A stretch of 64,000 nucleotides of DNA, from positions 310,001-374,000 of the forward strand of contig NZ_LFMW01000002.1 in assembly GCF_001050345.1 (NCBI RefSeq), written 5' to 3'. Made by a program: the position numbers and the translations under genes. Of the stretch, positions 1 to 8,653 are shown piece after piece. How positions within the stretch are numbered: the stretch's first letter is position 1; each line of letters opens with the position of its first letter. The notes beneath the pieces were generated by a model. It saw only the letters and a program-made list of their open reading frames with translations, was not told the origin of the DNA and did not search any database. This DNA is from Pseudomonas fildesensis (GTDB lineage Bacteria > Pseudomonadota > Gammaproteobacteria > Pseudomonadales > Pseudomonadaceae).

Positions 1-431
1 CACGGGGCAACGAACCGGCGATACAGCGCACCTATACGGGCCAGGAGCCGACCTTGGCGCAGATCGGCGGGCATATGCTCAACAGCACCTTCATCGACAG
101 CCTGGAAAGTGATATCGAGCTGCTGGAGCGTCTGAACCAGTTCAGCCATTACCAACCCGCCGACAGCGCGGCGCGGGGGTTGGCGCCGGTGGAAGTGTTG
201 GTGATCGCACCGAGCCAGCCGATCGATGAAATCGCGGCCCGGCATCGGCAGGAATTGCCAGCGGCGTTGCGCTTGTTTTTGCGTGGGCCAGGGGCGACCA
301 AGACGAGCGGGGCGGGGGTGTTGAGTTACTTGCTGTTCGAGGCGGGGTATTGCAGCGAGTTGATTGAGTTGGGCAGGAAGGATGCGCTGGCCAAGCGCGA
401 AGAGCTCAAGCGGTTCTTAGGCTTGGCATAA
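1..431 (+). CDS. patatin-like phospholipase family protein, C-terminal part (5' end outside window)
   Basis: The frame is open from position 3 to a TAA at 429-431, so the gene begins upstream of the window. About 142 C-terminal residues are visible. The terminal block (LFLRGPGATKTSGAGVL, then SYLLFEAGYCSELIELG) resembles the C-terminus of bacterial patatin-like phospholipases, which hydrolyse acyl ester bonds with a Ser-Asp dyad. The catalytic domain (GXSXG, DGG/A) is not in the window, so the assignment rests on the tail alone. A TTG at 54 could be mistaken for a start but is internal. A palindromic repeat follows 6 bases after the stop. Confidence 0.6.
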   Translation, partial: RGNEPAIQRTYTGQEPTLAQIGGHMLNSTFIDSLESDIELLERLNQFSHYQPADSAARGLAPVEVLVIAPSQPIDEIAARHRQELPAALRLFLRGPGATKTSGAGVLSYLLFEAGYCSELIELGRKDALAKREELKRFLGLA

Positions 432-437
432 ACCAAC

Positions 438-549
438 TGTAGGAGCGAGGCGGACGTCGCGAAGAACGCAAGGGCGCCGCATTAATCCTGAATAAACGCG
501 GCGCGCTCAGGTTCTTCGCGAGCAAGGACTAGCCGTCCGCCTCGCTCCA
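438..549. repeat. REP-type palindromic element (TGTAGGAGCGAG family, divergent interior)
   Basis: Left end TGTAGGAGCGAGGCGGACG and right end CGTCCGCCTCGCTCCAG are inverted copies about 80 bases apart, with a second inner pair (CGCGAAGAAC / GTTCTTCGCG). It lies between the convergent patatin and tsx-like genes and may end both transcripts. The ends match the elements at 7891, 38765 and 52244. Confidence 0.75.
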
Positions 550-569
550 GCAGTGGGGAGTGCGAACGC

Positions 570-1355
570 TTAGAAGTGATATTTGACCAGGAAGCTCGCC
601 GTGTCCTGCGTGGTCTTGAACGCGCCGGAATCTTCGATCCCGTACTTGTTCTTCCAGTAGTCGTATTCAAAGCCGACATACAGCTGCTTGTCGCCCCAGT
701 GCAGCGCCTTGCCCAGGTCATATTTAACCTGCGGGTTGAAGTGCAGGTTGGCGTGGTAAGTGCCACGGGCGTTCTTGTCGTTATCGACCACCCAATCCAT
801 AAAACCGTCGATCAACACATCGGAGTTGCCCACGGGAATGGTGTACGACCATACCGGGGTGATCTGCCACACACCGTCACCCGGGCGATTGCCTTCGGTC
901 TGGCGCTGGTAGAAGTTCAGCTGGAAGTAGTCGAAACCGGGGATGTTCAAGTCGAAGGCCGGGCCCACCAGGTACGACTCGTTATCGCCTTCGCCGAACT
1001 CATAAGTGAAGGCCAGCAGCACATCCTTGATCGGGCCGAATGACAGGTCCTTGTCCAGAATCTTGCCGAACGACAGCCGCGGGCTGAACTCGCCGTAGTA
1101 AGTACTCGGGCCGGCGTTGCCGTCTTCCTTGCCGTTATAAAAGATGCGGTCGAGGAAGAAGAAGTTGTCGCCGTACTTCCACGCGTCGGCATGTTCAAAC
1201 GTCACGGTTTGCTGGATCTGCGGGTTGACGGTAAAGCTCTTGCCCCACAAGTAAGTCAGGCTGTTGTTCTGCCACTGCAACAAATCACCGGCCACGGCTT
1301 GGCCACCGGCCAGCAGGGATCCCGCCAGCATCAGGCCTTTGAACATAGGTTTCAT
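570..1355 (-). CDS. Tsx/OmpK-family nucleoside-specific outer-membrane channel
   Basis: 261 residues with an N-terminal signal peptide (MKPMFKGLMLAGSLLAGGQAVA, cleavage after AVA). The mature part is rich in alternating aromatic strands and ends in ...FLVKYHF, a terminal-Phe beta-barrel signature. Motifs LLQWQNNSLTYLWG and FFFLDRI are typical of the nucleoside-specific channel-forming (Tsx/OmpK) family, which admits nucleosides or related small solutes across the outer membrane. The ATG has a GGGAG ribosome site 8 bases upstream. It sits just past a nucleobase permease and urate-degradation genes in the same orientation, so a role in purine uptake is plausible but inferred. Confidence 0.85.
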   Translation of the reverse strand: MKPMFKGLMLAGSLLAGGQAVAGDLLQWQNNSLTYLWGKSFTVNPQIQQTVTFEHADAWKYGDNFFFLDRIFYNGKEDGNAGPSTYYGEFSPRLSFGKILDKDLSFGPIKDVLLAFTYEFGEGDNESYLVGPAFDLNIPGFDYFQLNFYQRQTEGNRPGDGVWQITPVWSYTIPVGNSDVLIDGFMDWVVDNDKNARGTYHANLHFNPQVKYDLGKALHWGDKQLYVGFEYDYWKNKYGIEDSGAFKTTQDTASFLVKYHF

Positions 1356-1791
1356 TCGGTTGCTCCCGAGTTAAAGTTTTATGGTTTTTCTTCTACGCAG
1401 GCGCTCTGGTGTGGCGCCTTTTGGTTCGCTGCAAAAATCGTCTGTTCGGTCAGCTTTAATGCTTTTAGCAAGAGCTGCGCCAATGTGTTTAAAAAGCCAA
1501 AAAATCCCCGTCGGCTGCAGTGGATGCAGTCGAATTCAGAGGACGTTTGCGCACTTCGGCAGCAGACATGAGGCCTGGGTAAGTTGGCCTTGCAGTCAGC
1601 TTTTACATTCGCTGTTTTTTTTTGAGTCGATTCGAGCGGGCGCGGAGAATACTGGCTCCCAGGCCTGGGCTCAAGTGCGCTGTAACAGAGCGCGTAGGGC
1701 GAGAATGGGGCACGGCGTGTGGCCGGCCCCTGGTGAAGGGTGAGCATGTGGACGTTCCTTGTTTGTTGTTATTGTTTTACTAACAAAGGAA
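1356..1791 (-). promoter_or_regulatory. 436-base gene-free stretch upstream of the Tsx-like gene
   Basis: This stretch separates the end of the nucleobase permease from the start of the tsx-like gene, both on the minus strand. It is long for this gene-dense window and probably holds the tsx promoter and a leader. A short inverted repeat (AGGCGC / GCGCCT) lies at about 1398-1420. A 122-codon minus-strand frame (1379-1747) has a plausible AAGGAA ribosome site, but its composition (Cys- and Arg-rich, no recognisable domain) argues against a real protein. Confidence 0.4.
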
Positions 1792-3138
1792 TCAATGTGT
1801 ATGGGCGACTGCGGGTCGTTCGGAACCACCGAGAATGTTGAACAGTACGTTCAGCGACAGCGCGCTGAGGGTGGCCATGGCAATTCCGCTGTGGGTAATC
1901 GGGCTCATCCACAGTGGCAGTTGCGCGAAGAACTCCGGGCGCACCACCGGGATCAGGCCCATGCCGATGCTCACCGCCACCAGCAACTGGTTGCGGCGGT
2001 CGGCGATGTCGGCTTCCTGGAGGATCTTGATACCCGTGGCCGCGACCATGCCGAACATCGCAATCGCCGCGCCCCCCAGTACCGCCGGTGGAATCGACGC
2101 CACCAGGAACGCCGCCTTGGGTAACAGGCTGAGCACAATCAGGAAGGCGCCGGCCATGATCGTCACCGAGCGGCAACGCACGCCGGTCATTTGCACCAAG
2201 CCGATATTCTGCGCGAACGAGGAGTGGGTAAAGGTGTTGAAAAAACCGGCGAAGAACGACGCGCCGGCATCACACAGCAAGCCTCGGCGCAGCATCTTTG
2301 GTGTGACCTCCTGGCCGGTGATCTTGCCCAGCGCGAGAAACATGCCGGTCGATTCGACAAAGATGATCACCACTACCAGGCACATCGACAAAATCGGCGC
2401 CAACTCGAACGTGGGCATGCCGAAATGCAGCGGCGTGACTACCTGCACCCATGGCGCCTGGGCCAGGCCGCTGAGGTCGACCATGCCGATCATGCCGCAC
2501 AGGCTGTAACCCAGCGCCATGCCGATCAGCACCGAGATATTCACCCAGAAGCCTTGCATGAAGCGGTTGATCAGCAAGATGGTCGCCAGCACCAGCGCGG
2601 CAATGGCCAGGTAAATCGGCGAGCCGAAGCTTGCAGCGGCGCTGCCACCACCGGCCCAATTCACTGCGACCGGAAACAGCGACAGGCCGATGGCGGTGAT
2701 CACGGTGCCGGTCACCAAGGGCGGAAAAAAGCGCACAACCTTGGACATGAACGGCGCGATCAGCATGCCGAAGAACCCGGCGGCGATGGTCGCGCCGAAG
2801 ATGCCCTGCAAACCGATACCGGGCATGCCGGCCATGGCGACCATACTGCCGACGGCGGCGAAACTGGCGCCCATCATGACCGGCATGCGAATGCCCACCG
2901 GGCCGATGCCGAACGACTGCACCAGGGTAGCGATGCCGGCTACGAGCAGATCGGCGTTGATCAGAAAGGCGATTTCTTCGCGGCTCAGGCCGGCGGCCTG
3001 GCCAATGATCAGGGGCACGGCGACGGCGCCGCCGTACATCAGCAAGACGTGTTGCAGGCCTACCAGAATCAGTTGCAAGAGGGGCAGCCGCACCATGGCG
3101 GGTGCGGCAGGAATCTGCGGTTCGACTAACTCGGACAT
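1792..3138 (-). CDS. NCS2-family uracil/xanthine/urate permease
   Basis: 448-residue polytopic protein of the nucleobase:cation symporter-2 family. After a short cytoplasmic N-terminus come LQHVLLMYGGAVAVPLIIG and alternating hydrophobic helices with the family's FVESTGMFLALGKITG block. NCS2 carriers import uracil, xanthine or urate with protons. The start at 3138 (MSELVEPQ) is preferred because GAGGTGG lies 3-9 bases upstream; an ATG 21 codons earlier has no such site and encodes a non-hydrophobic extension. It lies downstream of puuD in the urate operon, which favours urate as substrate (inferred). Confidence 0.9.
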   Translation of the reverse strand: MSELVEPQIPAAPAMVRLPLLQLILVGLQHVLLMYGGAVAVPLIIGQAAGLSREEIAFLINADLLVAGIATLVQSFGIGPVGIRMPVMMGASFAAVGSMVAMAGMPGIGLQGIFGATIAAGFFGMLIAPFMSKVVRFFPPLVTGTVITAIGLSLFPVAVNWAGGGSAAASFGSPIYLAIAALVLATILLINRFMQGFWVNISVLIGMALGYSLCGMIGMVDLSGLAQAPWVQVVTPLHFGMPTFELAPILSMCLVVVIIFVESTGMFLALGKITGQEVTPKMLRRGLLCDAGASFFAGFFNTFTHSSFAQNIGLVQMTGVRCRSVTIMAGAFLIVLSLLPKAAFLVASIPPAVLGGAAIAMFGMVAATGIKILQEADIADRRNQLLVAVSIGMGLIPVVRPEFFAQLPLWMSPITHSGIAMATLSALSLNVLFNILGGSERPAVAHTH

Positions 3139-3220
3139 GCACCACCTCGGATCTTTTTTATTTTTGTGTTGTTTGGCATTCAGTTGCCGGCTGGAACTCA
3201 ATCTTCAAAACACTACAGGC

Positions 3221-3256
3221 CCAATGTGGGAGGGGGCTTGCTCCCTCCCACATTGG
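3221..3256. repeat. single REP palindrome (TGTGGGAGGGGG family)
   Basis: A near-perfect 36-base hairpin: CCAATGTGGGAGGG, short GC-rich loop, CCCTCCCACATTGG. It lies between puuD and the permease in an otherwise co-directional operon, so it may tune permease mRNA level or stability. Confidence 0.85.
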
Positions 3257-3271
3257 AACGCTGTGAATCAG

Positions 3272-4546
3272 TTAATTGGTACGCGCCCCCTGATTGATCC
3301 AGGTCCCAATCAAATCCCGCTCCTGCTGGGTCATTTGGGTGATGTTGCCCAGCGGCATGATCTGGCTCGCCACGGCCTGCGCCTGAATGCGCGCCGCCTG
3401 CTGCTGGATCTGCGTCGGCGTATCGAACATCACACCAGCCGGTGCGGTGCTGAACAGCGGGCTGGTCGGCTTGGCCGAATGACACACGGTGCAGCGTTGT
3501 TCGATCACGCTGTGCACCTGCCCGAAGTCGGTGGTGGCCTGGGCAGCCGCAGGTGCCGCGGCGGGAGCAGCCGGTTTCAAACCACCGCCCAGCGCTGTTT
3601 CCGGCAACGGCTGGTACTCGATGGCAGCGGGAGCCTTGGCCACTTCCGCAACAGGCTTGGGCCCGGTGACATACGCCAGAGAGATCATCGCCAACGCGCC
3701 TACCGGCAAGGTCCACGCATACTTCTGGCTGTTATGCCGGGTGTTGAAGTAATGCCGCACGAGCACCGCTGCCACCGCGATCCCGGCCAGGATCAGCCAG
3801 TTGTATTGGCTGCCGTAGGTGCTCGGGAAGTGGTTGCTGATCATGATGAACAGCACCGGCAAGGTGAAGTAGTTGTTGTGCCGCGAACGCAGCAAACCCT
3901 TGGCCGGCAGGGCCGGATCGGGCGTGCGGTTTTCCGCGATTGCTGCCACCAGCGCACGCTGGGCCGGCATGATGATGCGGAACACGTTACCGACCATGAT
4001 GGTGCCGATCACTGCACCCACATGCAGGTAAGCACCACGGCCGCTGAACACTTTGCTGAAGCCGTAAGCCGCCGCGATCAACAGCACAAACAGGATCAAC
4101 CCGAGCAGGGCAGGGCGCTTGCCCAGGGCCGAGTCGCAGAGGAAGGAGTAGATGAACCAGCCGGCGAACAGTGAGCCGATGCCCAGCAATACGCCTTCGG
4201 TGCCGCTGAGGCTGCTGCCGGGGGCGAGCAGGTACAGCGTCGGGTTGAGGTAGAACACCACGCACAGCAGCGCGACGCCCGACATCCAGGTGAAATAGGC
4301 TTCCCATTTGAACCAGTGCAGGTTGTCCGGCATGGTCGGCGGGGCCAGTTTGTATTTTTCCAGGTGGTAGATACCGCCACCGTGGATCGCCCACAAGTCA
4401 CCGGCCAGGCCGTTCTTGGGGTTGACGCGATTAAGGTTGTTTTCCAGCCAGACGAAGTAAAACGAAGCGCCGATCCAGGCGACGCCAGTGATCATGTGAA
4501 CCCAGCGCACGCTAAGGTTCAGCCATTCCAACAGATGTGCTTCCAC
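3272..4546 (-). CDS. puuD: urate hydroxylase PuuD (membrane-anchored, cytochrome c domain)
   Basis: 424 residues. The N-terminal two thirds is an eight- or nine-helix membrane domain beginning MEAHLLEWLNLSVRWVHMITG with conserved WLENNLNR and GGGIYHLEKY. A Pro/Ala-rich linker follows, then a C-terminal cytochrome c domain with a CTVCH heme site at about residue 352. PuuD oxidises urate to 5-hydroxyisourate and passes electrons to the respiratory chain, replacing soluble uricase. The start is GTG with GAGAGG upstream. It lies between allA and the permease, and no other uricase is present in the window. Confidence 0.93.
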   Translation of the reverse strand: MEAHLLEWLNLSVRWVHMITGVAWIGASFYFVWLENNLNRVNPKNGLAGDLWAIHGGGIYHLEKYKLAPPTMPDNLHWFKWEAYFTWMSGVALLCVVFYLNPTLYLLAPGSSLSGTEGVLLGIGSLFAGWFIYSFLCDSALGKRPALLGLILFVLLIAAAYGFSKVFSGRGAYLHVGAVIGTIMVGNVFRIIMPAQRALVAAIAENRTPDPALPAKGLLRSRHNNYFTLPVLFIMISNHFPSTYGSQYNWLILAGIAVAAVLVRHYFNTRHNSQKYAWTLPVGALAMISLAYVTGPKPVAEVAKAPAAIEYQPLPETALGGGLKPAAPAAAPAAAQATTDFGQVHSVIEQRCTVCHSAKPTSPLFSTAPAGVMFDTPTQIQQQAARIQAQAVASQIMPLGNITQMTQQERDLIGTWINQGARTN

Positions 4547-4597
4547 AGTCTTTACCTCTCGCCTGTCACCCTTGTTGTCGGGTGATCCGGCCTTCTC

Positions 4598-5101
4598 TTA
4601 TTGGTGGGGGGCGAGGATCAACCGCTCATCCTCTTTGAAAAAATGCTCATCGCAGTTATTGCCTGTGCCACTGCGATCAACCACCAGGAAGTCATCCCGC
4701 TTTTCGATCGTCAGCACCGGGTGGTGCCAGACGCCGCGATGGTAATTAATGCCCTGCCTGCCGTTGGTGACGAAGGCGCGGACCAAGCCTGATACAGGTT
4801 CATCGCCAAGTGGCGCGACCACGATCAGAAAGGGGTTGCCGAGCAGCGGTATGAAGGCCTGGCTGCCCAGCGGGTGTCTCTCCAGCATGCACACGGTCAG
4901 CGGCATGTCCTGCGCGTCGGCGCGGAAGATGCTGATGATCGCGTTGTCTTCAGGCTGTGCGGTTTCTACCGTTGCCAGCTTGTGAAAGCGCATGGTCGAC
5001 CCGTTGTTGATCATGAAGTGATCGCTGCCATCGGTTTCGATAACGTCTCCGAAAGGGGCGAAGGCTTCTTTGGTCAGGGGTTCGATCATCAGTGTGCGCA
5101 T
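4598..5101 (-). CDS. allA: ureidoglycolate lyase
   Basis: 167 residues, the normal length for AllA, a cupin-fold enzyme that splits ureidoglycolate into glyoxylate and urea. Recognisable blocks are MRTLMIEPLTKEAFAPFGDV at the N-terminus and NYHRGVWHHPVL in the middle, the latter carrying the family's conserved His residues. It is the last step of the allantoin branch encoded here and is co-directional with alc upstream and puuD downstream. A 94-base palindromic element separates it from alc. Confidence 0.92.
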   Translation of the reverse strand: MRTLMIEPLTKEAFAPFGDVIETDGSDHFMINNGSTMRFHKLATVETAQPEDNAIISIFRADAQDMPLTVCMLERHPLGSQAFIPLLGNPFLIVVAPLGDEPVSGLVRAFVTNGRQGINYHRGVWHHPVLTIEKRDDFLVVDRSGTGNNCDEHFFKEDERLILAPHQ

Positions 5102-5143
5102 GGCTGTCTCTTATCCGAGTTCTGTGTTGTTGGTTCTGCTTTT

Positions 5144-5237
5144 TGTGGCGAGGGAGCTTGCTCCCGTTGGGCTGCGTAGCGGCCCTAAAATCTTGGGAGC
5201 GCTTCGCACTCCAACGGGAGCAAGCTCCCTCGCCACA
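5144..5237. repeat. REP-type element (TGTGGCGAG family) between alc and allA
   Basis: Inverted ends TGTGGCGAGGGAGCTTGCTC (5144) and GAGCAAGCTCCCTCGCCACA (to 5237) flank an interior with GCTGCGTAGCGGCCC and GGGAGCGCTTCGCACTCC, each self-complementary. It resembles the elements at 16.2 and 49.7 kb but lacks their 18-bp tandem ends. Confidence 0.85.
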
Positions 5238-5248
5238 GGGTTCAGCGC

Positions 5249-6244
5249 TTACTTCGCGACCTTGCCCAACACCCGCAGGCGGCTCACACCACCGTCCGGG
5301 AACACGTTCAGGCGGATGTGGGTGATCGGGCCCAGTGCCTTGATCTGCTCGGCGAAGGTGTGTTCGGCGTGCATTTCCAGTTTCTGCGCCGGCAGCAGTT
5401 CGCGCCAGAACAGCGATTGGGTCTCGATCTGGTTGTCGGTGCCGCCTTTCACGAAGGCGCCCTGGATCGAGCAGGTGTCCGGGTAGTTGCCCTTGAAGTG
5501 CAGGGTGTCGACGATGATCTTCTCGATCTCGCCAGGATGACCCAGCGCGACGATGACCCAGTCATTGCCCGGCGTACGACGACGTGCGGTTTCCCAGCCA
5601 TCGCCCATGTTGATGCCACGGCCCGGGTTGAGGATGTTGCTCATGCGGCCGAAGTGCTCGTCGGAGCAGGCCAGCGCACGGCCGCCGTTAAGGGCCGCAG
5701 CCAGGTCGACCTGTTCGTTGTCGCCCACCGAAGACCAGTCGCGGAACGGCACGCCGTACACGCGCAGACGGGCCACGCCGCCATCCGGGTAGATGTTGAA
5801 ACGCAAGTGGCTGAACGCCTGGTCGTTGCTGATCTCGTGGTAGTGGTGGCTGTTGCCTTGCAGCTCGACGGCCGACAGTACTTCCACCCACTGGGTATTT
5901 TCATCTGGATCGCCTGAAGCCAGGAAGCAGGCTTCCAGCGAGGCCGACGGCGGGTAGTTGCCGGTGAAGAATGAAGTGTCGATGTCCACGCCTTTGATTC
6001 GGCCCGGTACGCCCAGGCGGATTACCGCGCTGTCGTAGCCTTCGAAGCGCTTGCGGCGTGACTCCCAGCCGTCCATCCACTTGCCGTTGTCATCGAAAAC
6101 GCCCTCCTTCCACACGGCCGGGGTCGGCTGGAACAGGCGGTTGGCGTCAGCGAACCAGTCATCGGTCACCGAGAGAATCTTGGTGCCCAGACGGGCGTCG
6201 GCCAGGTTGACGAACTTCTCGAAAGGTACGGGTTGCGCTTTCAT
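5249..6244 (-). CDS. alc: allantoicase
   Basis: 331 residues from the ATG at 6244 ([20 protein letters not shown]). It consists of two repeated allantoicase jelly-roll modules: residues ~15-165 ([33 protein letters not shown]) and ~185-331 ([34 protein letters not shown]). The enzyme hydrolyses allantoate to ureidoglycolate and urea. An open frame extends 85 codons further upstream but is low-complexity Arg/Gln sequence overlapping the uraD tail, so it is rejected. The gene sits between uraD (41-base gap) and allA. Confidence 0.93.
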   Translation of the reverse strand: MKAQPVPFEKFVNLADARLGTKILSVTDDWFADANRLFQPTPAVWKEGVFDDNGKWMDGWESRRKRFEGYDSAVIRLGVPGRIKGVDIDTSFFTGNYPPSASLEACFLASGDPDENTQWVEVLSAVELQGNSHHYHEISNDQAFSHLRFNIYPDGGVARLRVYGVPFRDWSSVGDNEQVDLAAALNGGRALACSDEHFGRMSNILNPGRGINMGDGWETARRRTPGNDWVIVALGHPGEIEKIIVDTLHFKGNYPDTCSIQGAFVKGGTDNQIETQSLFWRELLPAQKLEMHAEHTFAEQIKALGPITHIRLNVFPDGGVSRLRVLGKVAK

Positions 6245-6285
6245 TCTTCTTGTCTGCCTTAGATAGAGTGGCTGGGGATGGTCAT

Positions 6286-6801
6286 TCAGAGGGTCAGTAG
6301 TCGGAACAACGCGATCTTGTTGATCTCGGCCAGTGCGCATTTGAACTCGGTCTCCACCGAGTGGTGAATGCGCGTTTCGAACGCGGCCAGGATCTGGTGC
6401 CGGTTGCTGCCTTTTACCGCCATGATGAAGGGAAACTTGAACTTGGCTTTGTAAGCCTCGTTCAGCTCGGTGAAGCGCGAAAACTCGTCGCTCGAGCATT
6501 GGTGAATCCCCGCGCCAGCCTGTTCTCCAGTGCTGGCTGCGGTAAGCTGGCCCTGGACGGCCGCACGGCCTGCTAGGTCCGGGTGAGCGACGACCAGCAG
6601 AAGCTGACTGGCATGATCGGCGCTCAACAGGATATCGCTCATGCGCTGGTGCAAGGTTTCGATCTCATCGATCGAGCTGTCCTGGCCCAGGTCGAAGGCC
6701 TTTTCGGCCACCCATGGCGAGTGTTCGTAGATATCGGCGAAGGCCTGGATGAATTCATCGCGGCTCAACGTCGACGGCTTCAGGGTCTGGAAGGAGGTCA
6801 T
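6286..6801 (-). CDS. uraD: 2-oxo-4-hydroxy-4-carboxy-5-ureidoimidazoline (OHCU) decarboxylase
   Basis: 171 residues from the ATG at 6801 ([20 protein letters not shown]). Family hallmarks are visible: [14 protein letters not shown] with the catalytic-region His, [21 protein letters not shown] and the Arg-containing GSNRHQIL. It converts OHCU, the UraH product, to S-allantoin. Its start overlaps the puuE stop by 4 bases (ATGA), which indicates translational coupling and fixes the start. The GGAGG immediately upstream lies inside puuE. Confidence 0.93.
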   Translation of the reverse strand: MTSFQTLKPSTLSRDEFIQAFADIYEHSPWVAEKAFDLGQDSSIDEIETLHQRMSDILLSADHASQLLLVVAHPDLAGRAAVQGQLTAASTGEQAGAGIHQCSSDEFSRFTELNEAYKAKFKFPFIMAVKGSNRHQILAAFETRIHHSVETEFKCALAEINKIALFRLLTL

Positions 6802-7724
6802 TTCGCCGCTCCCGTGTACGGGTGGGTTTCGTGCCAGTGACGTGCAATGTCGACGCGACGCGTAAACCACACCTGCTCGTGCCCTTTGGCGTACTCGATA
6901 AAACGCTTCAAGGCCGCCAGGCGTGCAGGGCGGCCGATCAGGCGGCAATGCAGGCCGATGGAGAGCATTTTCGGTGCGTCGGCGCCTTCGGCATACAGCA
7001 CGTCAAAGGCATCCTTGAGGTATTCGAAAAAGTCGTCGCCCTTGTTGAAACCCTGCACCTGGGTGAAGCGCATGTCGTTGGTGTCGAGGGTGTAGGGGAT
7101 CACCAGGTGCGGCTTGCCGGTGGGGTTGTTGGGTTCCCAGTAGGGCAGGTCGTCGTCGTAAGTGTCGCAGTCGTAGAGGAAGCCGCCTTCCTCCATCACC
7201 AGCCGCCGGGTATTGGGCCCGGTGCGCCCGGTGTACCAGCCCAACGGGCGTTCGCCGGTCAGTTCGGTGAGGATGCGGATGGCTTCGAGCATGTGCTCGC
7301 GCTCCTGAGCCTCGTCCATGTATTGGTAGTCGATCCAGCGGTAACCGTGGCTGCAGATTTCATGGCCGGCGGCGACCATCGCGCGGATCACATCCGGGTG
7401 GCGCTGGGCGGCCATGGCTACGGCGAAGATGGTCAGCGGTATGTCGAATTCTTTGAACAGCTTGAGGATGCGCCACACGCCGGCACGGCTGCCGTATTCG
7501 TACAGCGACTCCATGCTCATGTTGCGCTCGCCCTGCAGCGGTTGGGCCGAGACCATTTCCGAAAGGAAGGCTTCGGACTCTTTGTCGCCGTGCAAGATAT
7601 TGCGCTCGCTGCCTTCTTCGTAGTTGAGTACGAAAGACAGCGCGATGCGTGCCTTGCCCGGCCAGTGGGGGTGAGGAGGGTTACTGCCGTAACCGATCAG
7701 GTCGCGTGGGTAGTCAGCGCTCAC
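6798..7724 (-). CDS. puuE: allantoinase PuuE
   Basis: 308 residues of the polysaccharide-deacetylase (NodB-like) fold. It begins MSADYPRDLIGYGSNPPHP and contains ALSFVLNYEEGSE, SHGYRWIDYQ and HCRLIGRPAR, all characteristic of PuuE, the non-classical allantoinase that opens allantoin to allantoate. The start is GTG with AAGAAGGA about 8 bases upstream. It is the first gene of the minus-strand urate operon. A TTGTATACAA operator overlaps the predicted -10 box about 40 bases upstream. Confidence 0.93.
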   Translation of the reverse strand: MSADYPRDLIGYGSNPPHPHWPGKARIALSFVLNYEEGSERNILHGDKESEAFLSEMVSAQPLQGERNMSMESLYEYGSRAGVWRILKLFKEFDIPLTIFAVAMAAQRHPDVIRAMVAAGHEICSHGYRWIDYQYMDEAQEREHMLEAIRILTELTGERPLGWYTGRTGPNTRRLVMEEGGFLYDCDTYDDDLPYWEPNNPTGKPHLVIPYTLDTNDMRFTQVQGFNKGDDFFEYLKDAFDVLYAEGADAPKMLSIGLHCRLIGRPARLAALKRFIEYAKGHEQVWFTRRVDIARHWHETHPYTGAAK

Positions 7725-7764
7725 TGCAGTCTTCCTTCTTGTTCGTCGGAGTAGCGATGAGTGA

Positions 7765-7793
7765 TTGTATACAACTTATCATTGAGTTTGTAA
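7765..7793 (-). promoter_or_regulatory. predicted puuE promoter with TTGTATACAA operator
   Basis: A perfect 10-base palindrome TTGTATACAA occupies 7765-7774. On the minus strand TTACAA (7793-7788) and TATACA (7771-7766) are 16 bases apart, a plausible sigma-70 -35/-10 pair, so a bound protein would occlude the -10. The half-site arrangement TTGT/ACAA resembles FadR-subfamily GntR operators. Near-identical sites precede uraH and the AzgA permease. Confidence 0.6.
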
Positions 7794-7890
7794 GCCTGGA
7801 TTTCTGCATTTTTTCTAAACGGTCTGCTTGTAAGCCATTGCAAGAAACCTGCCTGACTGGTCAGCTAAATCAAAATAAACACTCGTCTGT

Positions 7891-7990
7891 TGTAGGAGCG
7901 AGCTTGCTCGCGAAAAACCCGAGAGCGCCACGGTAAGCCGGACGCGCTGCGTCAGCGTTGACGATTTTCGCGAGCAAGCTCGCTCCTACA
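7891..7990. repeat. REPIN-like inverted pair (TGTAGGAGCGAGCTTGCTCG family)
   Basis: TGTAGGAGCGAGCTTGCTCG plus CGAAAA at 7891-7916 is exactly reverse-complemented at 7965-7990, separated by a 48-base spacer (7917-7964). This is the best-preserved copy of the family in the window and insulates the two divergent purine promoters. Confidence 0.9.
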
Positions 7991-8013
7991 GAAACGCTGT
8001 AGCTGGCATCCAA

Positions 8014-8041
8014 TTGTCCTGTTGAATTTATTGTGTACAAT
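8014..8041 (+). promoter_or_regulatory. predicted uraH promoter with TTGTGTACAA operator
   Basis: TTGTCC (8014-8019), 16 bases, TACAAT (8036-8041) is a reasonable -35/-10 pair. TTGTGTACAA (8031-8040) differs from the puuE palindrome by one base and overlaps this -10, as at puuE. Confidence 0.55.
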
Positions 8042-8140
8042 TTTTTTAAAAAGTGTCTTAATCAATCATCACCGGCTTTTTCGATGCCCTGAAAAAGTGC
8101 AGGTTTCTCTTCTACTGACTTCAGGAGGCGCGTAGACGCC

Positions 8141-8494
8141 ATGGGACGTTTGACCACACACGTTTTGGACGCCGCACACGGCTGCCCCGGCAGTAACATA
8201 AAGGTCGAGTTGTACCGCGTCGAAGGCGCGCAACTGGACCTGGTGGCTACCGCCGTGACTAATAGCGATGGCCGTTGCGATGCGCCGATGCTGCAAGGCG
8301 ACGACTACCGCAGCGGCGTGTACCAACTGCAATTCAGCGCCGGCGACTACTACCGCGCCCGTGGCGTGCAGCTGCCAGAGCCGGCTTTCCTCGACGTGGT
8401 GGTACTGCGCTTTGGTATCTGCGCCGAACAGGATCACTACCATGTCCCACTACTGATTTCGCCTTACAGCTATTCCACCTATCGCGGCAGTTGA
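8141..8494 (+). CDS. uraH: 5-hydroxyisourate hydrolase (transthyretin-like)
   Basis: 117 residues, the usual length. It has the N-terminal LTTHVLDAAHGCPG block and the C-terminal YRGS tetrapeptide that defines hydroxyisourate hydrolases among transthyretin-like proteins. The enzyme hydrolyses 5-hydroxyisourate, the PuuD product, to OHCU for UraD. The ATG follows CAGGAGG by 12 bases. It is divergent from the rest of the pathway but carries the same type of operator. A strong intrinsic terminator follows. Confidence 0.93.
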   Translation: MGRLTTHVLDAAHGCPGSNIKVELYRVEGAQLDLVATAVTNSDGRCDAPMLQGDDYRSGVYQLQFSAGDYYRARGVQLPEPAFLDVVVLRFGICAEQDHYHVPLLISPYSYSTYRGS

Positions 8495-8539
8495 GTCGTC
8501 ACCTCGCTTCATACCCCCAAAGCTCTTCGTTGGTTTTTT

Positions 8540-8566
8540 GCCCGCCCACACAGCGGGCTTTTTTTT
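8540..8566 (+). terminator. intrinsic terminator after uraH
   Basis: GCCCGC, a 7-base loop, GCGGGC, then eight T residues. It ends uraH transcription before the large toxin-like gene, which therefore needs its own promoter. Confidence 0.85.
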
Positions 8567-8653
8567 GGGGTGGGTGTGCGTTCAACTATCTAGCGCCTTT
8601 TGAATATCTGAGGTGTTTAGGCTGGGTATTTTCCTCATGTAGAAGAAAACACC

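Larger units (their letters stand above)
7725..8140. promoter_or_regulatory. 416-base divergent intergenic region between puuE and uraH
   Basis: The region holds the puuE promoter/operator at its left edge, a 100-base REPIN-like element in the middle and the uraH promoter/operator on the right. The last ~100 bases before uraH are the probable leader; I see no reading frame or riboswitch-like fold in it. Confidence 0.6.

Noticed and set aside
1379..1747. 122-codon minus-strand frame with AAGGAA ribosome-site-like sequence
   Set aside because: Cys/Arg/Pro-rich composition, no recognisable domain, and it fills what looks like the tsx promoter region.
2191..3129. Long plus-strand frame (312 codons) opposite the nucleobase permease
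   Set aside because: His/Gln/Arg/Gly-rich antisense shadow of a clear membrane-protein gene; no ribosome site or family match.
7891..7990. Possible CRISPR-like or riboswitch element between puuE and uraH
   Set aside because: It is a single inverted pair matching a dispersed repeat family, not a direct-repeat/spacer array and not a conserved riboswitch fold.
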